Positions 58,410 through 64,000 of a stretch of DNA of 64,000 nucleotides are shown piece by piece; position 1 is the first letter of the stretch; each line of letters starts with the position of its first letter. The stretch is from Corythucha ciliata (Eukaryota; Arthropoda; Insecta; Hemiptera; Tingidae), in contig CM075943.1 in assembly GCA_038030265.1 (NCBI GenBank), forward strand, positions 43,958,001-44,022,000. The letters are read 5' to 3'. Position numbers and translations under genes: made by a program. The notes below the pieces were generated by a model. The model did not search any database and was not told the DNA's origin. It saw only the letters and a program-made list of their open reading frames with translations.

Positions 58410-58640
58410 TGTGATCTAGATGTGTACTTCACACTCGTACTGCGCGGGCGTTTCGGTCGGTATGAAGTTTTTCATACGCGCACGACCGCCGAGAACGCCC
58501 ACACGAAGCCGAGAAAGCCGTGTCGTAGAGCGCTGCAGCATTATGGCAAAATGGGCAATAGCTGGATTTGAACCCAGGCCCACTGGTTTGCGAAGCGAGT
58601 ATTGTATCCATTACACCTTCGAGTCACGCCCTTAGACCCA
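58410..58640 (-). mobile_element. tRNA-like SINE
   Basis: On the minus strand GGTTCAAATCC (58564-58574) is an exact B box. AGGTGTAATGG (58608-58618) matches 10 of 11 A-box positions, 33 bp apart. The acceptor arm pairs only partly, so this is tRNA-derived, not a tRNA gene. The body shares CGGGCGTTTCGG and neighbouring bases with the element at 11.07-11.25 kb. Confidence 0.6.
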
Positions 58641-58767
58641 TCAAGACGCATATGGCTGGCCTCTTTCCTTAGAAAAATACGAAGTCCGTCGTTTTTGCCT
58701 TTGGTCTGTGGGACATGCTCGACAGTTCAGGCCTGAGGATTTTGTTTTCCAAAATCTGCGGCTTTCA

Positions 58768-59145
58768 CCATACACGAACGGATTTGGACCGTTGGTAAGT
58801 TTTCCCGAAGGCGAGGACTGCACGTGAGTGGGCAACGACAGGCTAAAGGCCCCGTTCACAAGCCATATGCTATGCGTTTGTGTAGTCTATGCCACCTATC
58901 TAAATGCTTCATTTTTCGAGGGTATACATTTGTTTGGTTGCACAGACGCATAGCACAGAGCTTGTGAACGGGGTCAAAAACCCGCAGATTTGGCATGCTG
59001 GAAAAACTTACGGTCTAAATCTGCGGTTCTGGCCTGTCATTACCCACTCACGTGCATGGCAGAAACCCGCAGGCCGGGCCCGTCAGAAAGATCCGCGGGC
59101 CCGGCCTGCGGTTTTGGCCTGTCAAAAAAATCCGTTCGTGTATGG
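58768..59145. mobile_element. inverted-repeat element with nested MITE
   Basis: Ends CCATACACGAACGGATTTGG and AAATCCGTTCGTGTATGG. A second inverted-repeat element, 58848-58975 (GGCCCCGTTCACAAGCCATA ... AGCTTGTGAACGGGGTC), lies inside it. Confidence 0.7.
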
Positions 59146-59149
59146 CTTG

Positions 59150-59760
59150 CTAATTTCAGCCCCAAATTATCGTTATTTTAAATTTTGGTCTGGATTAAGT
59201 GGGTACGAATATTAGCATTTTCCAATTTTTTATCCGCTTACTTGCCCCAAGAACAGCATATAAGTGCGCATTCTGAATTTTAGCCGCCCACGAGGAGGCG
59301 CGAAGTTTAGCGTTTTCCATTTGCACAAAAATCCGAAGGGTGGCAAAATCCAACAATAAAAATGATAATTTACCACTGCTGTTGGTGGGGGGGGGCAGGG
59401 GGTGTGAAAGTCTCAGCAGGCCACTTTTTAAAATAGTTTTTAAAAATAGTTAATGGGTCCTATATCTGCTACCTCAAATTCGACTTGACTTATTTTAAAG
59501 AAAACAAAATGTTTTGATTTATGTAGTTTATTTTTCTGGAAAGGGCGAACTTGTTGAAACTGAAAACAAAGAAGTTGTCCATTCACCTTCACTCAGGAAT
59601 TGATATTACGTACCTACTTTGTTGCGCGCCACTACTTCCTCCCGCCGCCGTCGCCTAAGGAATAAGGCCGTTGGCCTTTGTTGTTTTCTAGTTTTGGTGA
59701 ATATTATGGAAGCACGTGGTCCTTGTGTTTGTGAATACGACTTGTGGGCGCTTCATGCTG
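59150..59760. other. short family A remnant, then unrecognised sequence
   Basis: Family A-like units to about 59290, a G-rich tract at 59387-59402, then a GC-richer patch (59610-59760) with a short open frame lacking recognisable features. Confidence 0.35.
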
Positions 59761-59930
59761 GTCGTTCACTGGAAGCGTTTTCGAGCGGCGCGACAACGAG
59801 CGTACTACATACAAAATGACTTAAGTTGAATTCACTGCTGCTGAGACTGCAGTGGACGATGTCACATTCAATTTGAGCCTTTGGGATGTACGCTCGTTGT
59901 AGCGCAGCTCGAAAAGGCTTCCAGTGGACG
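59761..59930. mobile_element. inverted-repeat element, about 170 bp
   Basis: TCGTTCACTGGAAGCGTTTT ... ACAACGAGCGTAC against GTACGCTCGTTGTAGCGC ... GGCTTCCAGTGGACGA. Arms are about 44 bp, roughly 85 percent complementary. The frames over it are artefacts of the palindrome. Confidence 0.7.
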
Positions 59931-60488
59931 ACAGACCCAAGTTCTATGTACATAAATATTGACTCCACGTTCACTTGTTTTTTGCGACTGTGTGGAATAA
60001 TTTGTGATTGTATATTTATGTGGAACTGTTTAAGCTTTGAGGACATTTCATTACAATGAAATCTCAATCCCCCTCCCTAGCCACGTTTAATTTGTGTACC
60101 TACATTTTATTCATGTTATTCAGCTGTCTGTCAAGATTTGAAAATAGACTATCAAGTTTGTGATTCATAAACATAATTTAGTGTTGCATTTGACATTCAA
60201 ATTTTTCTTGATAGATGAATGGGCAGTGAGCTTCAAATACCTGTTATATGTAGAAGGAATAACATTTTACTGAGATGGAATGCGGGTTTTCCCTATTATT
60301 TTTTTTCTTTGTAAATCCGTTGCAGTCAATGTACGTTGAAAGAAAAGCGCAATCAAATAATTTGAAGGGGATAGACTTAAAAGAAAAAGTTATCCCTCTG
60401 AACAGTCATTGGATTTCGGGTTTCATTTCATTAGCATAATATAATAACACAAAACCTGCTACTGGTTACTTACACATGCATTATTTTA

Positions 60489-60629
60489 AGCCCTGTTCAC
60501 ACGATGCAATGTTTGAAGCTAAAGTGCATGCTGGATTTTTAAAAACATCCGGATACTACCAAGGAACATGTGTTTTTAAAAAACCAGCATGCAATCTAAC
60601 TTCAAACATTGCATCGTGTGAACAGGGCT
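60489..60629. mobile_element. 141 bp MITE with TTA target duplication
   Basis: AGCCCTGTTCACACGATGCA then ATGTTTGAAG, and its complement at the right end, with TTA on both sides (60486-60488, 60630-60632). Inner GCATGCTGGxTTTTTAAAAA arms also pair. Confidence 0.85.
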
Positions 60630-60632
60630 TTA

Positions 60633-62930
60633 CTAAATGATTTCTCGCGTTATTGAACTTTCAAAGTTTGAGTTTGGTTCAGGAAATTGTGTGCCTTGTT
60701 TGTTTCACTGTTGAAATTGTACGTGCTTTAAAAACTGTGATGTGTATTCTCCTCCTCCACCTCTCCCATTTTACACCGTGCATTACACGTAATTTTCTGT
60801 GCTATTAAGCTAGTGACGGGCGCATAATGATTGATGACGCTTATTACGTGGATTTCCACAAGACCAATTTTTAGCTATCAACCAAAACTAGGGCACGTGT
60901 CAAGAGCCCGAGACCAACTTGGACTATTAATTTTTGGAATGATCGTAGTTTTTAATAGGATCACTCTAATGTGGTCATTTGCAGGTTGACTCTCCCCATC
61001 TTCAATATTTTCTTGTCATATGAATTATTGTTCTCGCGTGGGGTTGTGTATGTGTGGGGCGCATTCGTATTGATCTTTCAATTCATTGTCCTCTTTTATT
61101 CGAATTTTGAATCCCCCAGTTAACAATTTTCTCGTGATTTGTCGTGATCTATTCAACTGATTAGGGCACCCAAATTTCTTTAAAATGACTATCCAGTCAG
61201 CGCTCGAAAAATTAAAATGGCATTGTTTCATGCGATGCTCAAAAGTAGGGTTGTTACGCATTCGTGTTTGTCACCTTCGTAGTTATTCGAACGGCGTAGG
61301 GGCATCCTTTGTTCGGAGAGTTGTCTTCTCGTCATATAAAAATACATGAAGGATGCGTCTGGCCGTGAAACTTATTCTTAGCCTGTTCAGATAAAAAAAA
61401 AAAAAATTGACCTCTCTCTTCGGTCAGGGAGCGTGACAAAAAGAAGTCGTATGCGTATGACGAGAAAGTTTGACGATTGGTCCTAAGAAGGGGCCCCTGT
61501 TGTCAGTTGGTGCAGCAAAGTATCATCCTATTCCGTGAATCCCTCTTGGAGGGGCGAAACAAGAAGTTTACTCAAGAACAAACGGTGAAGAATCAGAGCC
61601 GGCCCAGGGTCAATACCCTACCATATGACGTCAAAAGGGTCAAAGTCAAGTGCCGCCGGTTGAACTAATCTTGCTGTCTTGTATTGGCGTAGAATATACC
61701 CGATTTTTCTCTCGGAGACCTATATGCATATAGTATGAAACTAGAAGACGTAGATGTCTCCAAAGTTGTCAGAAAACCTCCCTATACCATATCCGACCGC
61801 GTCCTAAACTTTTATTGTTCCTTTGAAGAATTCGTATTGTGAATTTGGGAACAAAGGGCATATGTACCTGCGATGTTTTGTTTGGTGCTGTGAGGTACCT
61901 CGAGGGCGAAAAAGATTTAGTGCTTTAAAAGGACGAGCTTCAGTATAGTCTCAAGGCCGAGCGATGCCCCCTTGCATAGTGGTCATACCAACTATGCCGA
62001 GCGAGTCTTTCTGTGGAAAAAGATTTCCCCTCACGATATTATTTCCTCTGAATGCATTATTTTTTATATACAAGTTTACCAATTTCTCGGCATTAACATA
62101 TAAATTCGTCTTCATCTTTTATTTCGTTACCGCCCTTCAAAAATATGATTTGGTTTAAGTTGTTTTTAATACTTCCACGTGCCCATATTTTATAGCTCTG
62201 AACGAAGGTAAAAGTACAACGGTGCACTGGTTCATCCTTTTTATTTCATTTTTCTATATCCCCTCGCCACACAAGAAAAACATAAAAATTTCGAGGGCCT
62301 ATGGGTGAAAACATTATTTTTTTCGATGGGGTGGTATTCGGACTCGGAATATTTGCGTTCTACAAACTACAATCTTGTGCGTAGTAATTTAATTTTTCTA
62401 AAATTGCTCTGGTCGTCCTCTTTTTTCATCTCTCTGTTAAGGTGAATGTCTTGTAGCATTTATTTATATAGTCCGCCGTTGTGAGATATTTTTACACGCT
62501 TGTTTCTTTAAATTGTCTTGATAAATTCATGCCCTGCCGCGCTTATTAAAATACATAAATCATTACAATGTATTACGACGTATTTAAATACAAATGTCGC
62601 AGCTCCGTTATTTCACATAGAATTTTGTTTTTGGCATTATTCATAATTTCTTTATAATTTAAAATAGATGGAAGATACAATATGATCTCGCAGGTCTCCA
62701 GCTAAATTGAATTGAGCCCGAAAATATTTTTCAATCTGAAATTCAGCCATTTTGCATTCAAAAATGGAAGCATTTATAAAGAAAACTGCATCATTAAACG
62801 TTTATAATTCAGTGTCCGAGTTGTCTAGGGTTGAAGGGGTTTTCCTTCTTTCAAGCCTGTTTGAGAGAGGGGGTGGCTGCACCGGGTTGGTTATCCCCAG
62901 GCCCAGGCCAGGCCCGGCCCGGCGGTAGTT
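60633..62930. other. 2.3 kb AT-rich, apparently single-copy sequence
   Basis: No arrays or MITEs and no recognisable exon; presumed UTX intron. An A13 tract is at about 61394-61406. Confidence 0.4.
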
Positions 62931-62934
62931 GTAG

Positions 62935-63475
62935 CTCAAAAGTGATTTACTGGTGGGGCTTTACTGTTGTTGGAGGTTCCAACTGTGGTTAGAGCTGTGC
63001 TGTGGTTGGGACTTCTTCGTGGCTGGAGCTTTACTGTGGTTCGGGCGTTACTGTGGTTGGGGCGTTACTATGGTTTTCATTGTGTGTAGAGCTTTTTGTA
63101 GTTGGAACTTTGCTGTGGTTGGGCCTTCGTTGTGGTTGGCTCTACTCTGTTGTTGATACGTTTTTGTGGTTTAAGGTTCCAACTGTGGTTAGAGCTTGGC
63201 TGTGGTTCGACCTTAGGTGTGGTTAGACCGTAGCTGTGGTTCGACCTTTGTTGTGGTTTAGAGCTTTTCTGTGATTGGGCCTTCTTTGTGGTTGAAGCTT
63301 TACTGTGGTTGAAGCTGAACTGTGGTCAGCTTTTTGTAGTTGGATGTTTTCTGTGGTTGGATCTTTGCTGTGGTTGGATCTTTGCTGTGGTTGGACTTTT
63401 GCTATGGTTGGACTTTTGCTATGGTTGGACTTTTGCTGTGATCGGACCTTGGCTGTGGTTGAGCCAAATAATGTA
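62935..63475 (-). repeat. family F array, reverse orientation
   Basis: Units of about 17-18 bp such as CTGTGGTTGGACTTTTGCTA. The complement, AACCACAG then AAAGCTC, corresponds to the family at 3945-4500. Open frames rich in Leu/Trp/Cys/Val are produced by the repeat. Confidence 0.75.
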
Positions 63476-64000
63476 AAATTCTATAATATAAAACTAAATA
63501 GTATAATTGGACACAAACCGTTCGAACAAACATCACATATTTAAACTGGAATCGAACAAGGAAAAGCGGAGGCGTCTATTAGGCTGTTTTTGTGGGGGGC
63601 GCCTTTTCAACAAACTGCAACATTGAATTGACCATTGCCCAATTGATAGATCTTTTTCCTCGTAATGCATTTACCTAATTTAATGAATCTGCGGTCACGC
63701 TTTGATGGATGGCATTTTGAAAATCAGGTGAATATTTTGGGGTGGGGCGAAAAGGTACCATTGGCCCACATCGCCCCCCTAACTCTATGCCTCTGCCTCA
63801 CTCAGTCCTGAGGTCTTGACATACTTGTTCGTGATCACTGCAGTTTGGCATATTTTTTACAACGTAATATGCATTTTATGCGAACTTAAAATAAAAACTA
63901 CGCTGCAAATTTTACACATGGGTTTATTATTCATGAATGTAGCAAAACCCGGCTTGAAATTACACGAAAATCGACACCCCACACCCCTATGATCTCAAGA
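63476..64000. other. gene-free right end
   Basis: AT-rich; nothing recognised. Confidence 0.35.

Larger units (their letters stand above)
52626..64000 (+). other. Utx: UTX intron 4 (at least 11.4 kb), repeat- and MITE-rich
   Basis: No further UTX exon was recognised to the window end. The left part (52975-59290) is dominated by family A arrays and DNA transposons. 60630-62930 is AT-rich and apparently single-copy. 62935-63475 is a family F array. A small unrecognised gene inside the intron cannot be excluded. Confidence 0.6.

Noticed and set aside
58551..58640. A functional tRNA gene on the minus strand
   Set aside because: A and B boxes are good, but the acceptor stem pairs only partly and the anticodon arm does not form a clean 5 bp stem with a 7 base loop; it is more likely a SINE head.
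62953..63544. Leu/Trp/Val/Cys-rich frames looking like membrane proteins
   Set aside because: They are translations of the 17-18 bp family F repeat, and overlapping frames give the same kind of peptide.

Overview
The window is from an animal nuclear genome, most likely an arthropod or another protostome. The genes are spliced with GT-AG introns, mostly 53-180 bp long. RpL34 has the RTPGGRLVY form and the PRCGQCKEKL motif that I associate with arthropods and related protostomes, not vertebrates. I cannot name the species. I see no bacterial or viral gene system.

Six genes could be resolved to exon level. RpL34 lies at 22.3-23.0 kb on the minus strand. A compact Hippo (MST1/2) kinase gene lies at 32.0-34.6 kb on the minus strand. 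Divergent from it is a calmodulin-like gene at 35.1-35.7 kb on the plus strand. RpL13 lies at 45.6-46.4 kb on the plus strand and converges tail to tail with EXOSC7/Rrp42 (46.5-51.1 kb, minus). EXOSC7 in turn diverges from the first four coding exons of a UTX/KDM6A histone demethylase gene (52.0-52.6 kb, plus) that must continue past the right edge. A possible 3-prime exon of another gene touches the left edge with weak support. The products are housekeeping or signalling proteins (ribosome, RNA exosome, Hippo pathway, Ca2+ sensing, chromatin). They share neighbourhoods and probably promoters, not one pathway.

Most of the rest is repeat DNA of two kinds. The first is a mosaic of degenerate short-period arrays. 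The commonest, here family A, has a unit of about 29-31 bp built around CTCAATTTTAGCCGCGAATT. It forms at least 15 clusters in both orientations, about 8 kb in total. Families B, C and D have similar periods and different sequences, E is shorter, and F is a 16-18 bp unit found at both ends of the window. The second kind is a dense set of small inverted-repeat transposons of MITE type. Several have readable target duplications (TTA/TAA, TTAA, or a 7-9 bp duplication), some are nested, and several sit inside the arrays.

The most striking local structure is at 23.2-27.6 kb. A 1.42 kb segment occurs twice with about one substitution and one indel between copies. The second copy lies inside an element with inverted repeats of about 130 bp, and three 300 bp tandem repeats separate the copies. 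The two gene clusters at 31-36 kb and 45-46.8 kb are largely free of the arrays, while the large introns of EXOSC7 and UTX are full of them. All coordinates of diffuse repeats are by eye and approximate; exon boundaries were checked for reading frame and splice dinucleotides.
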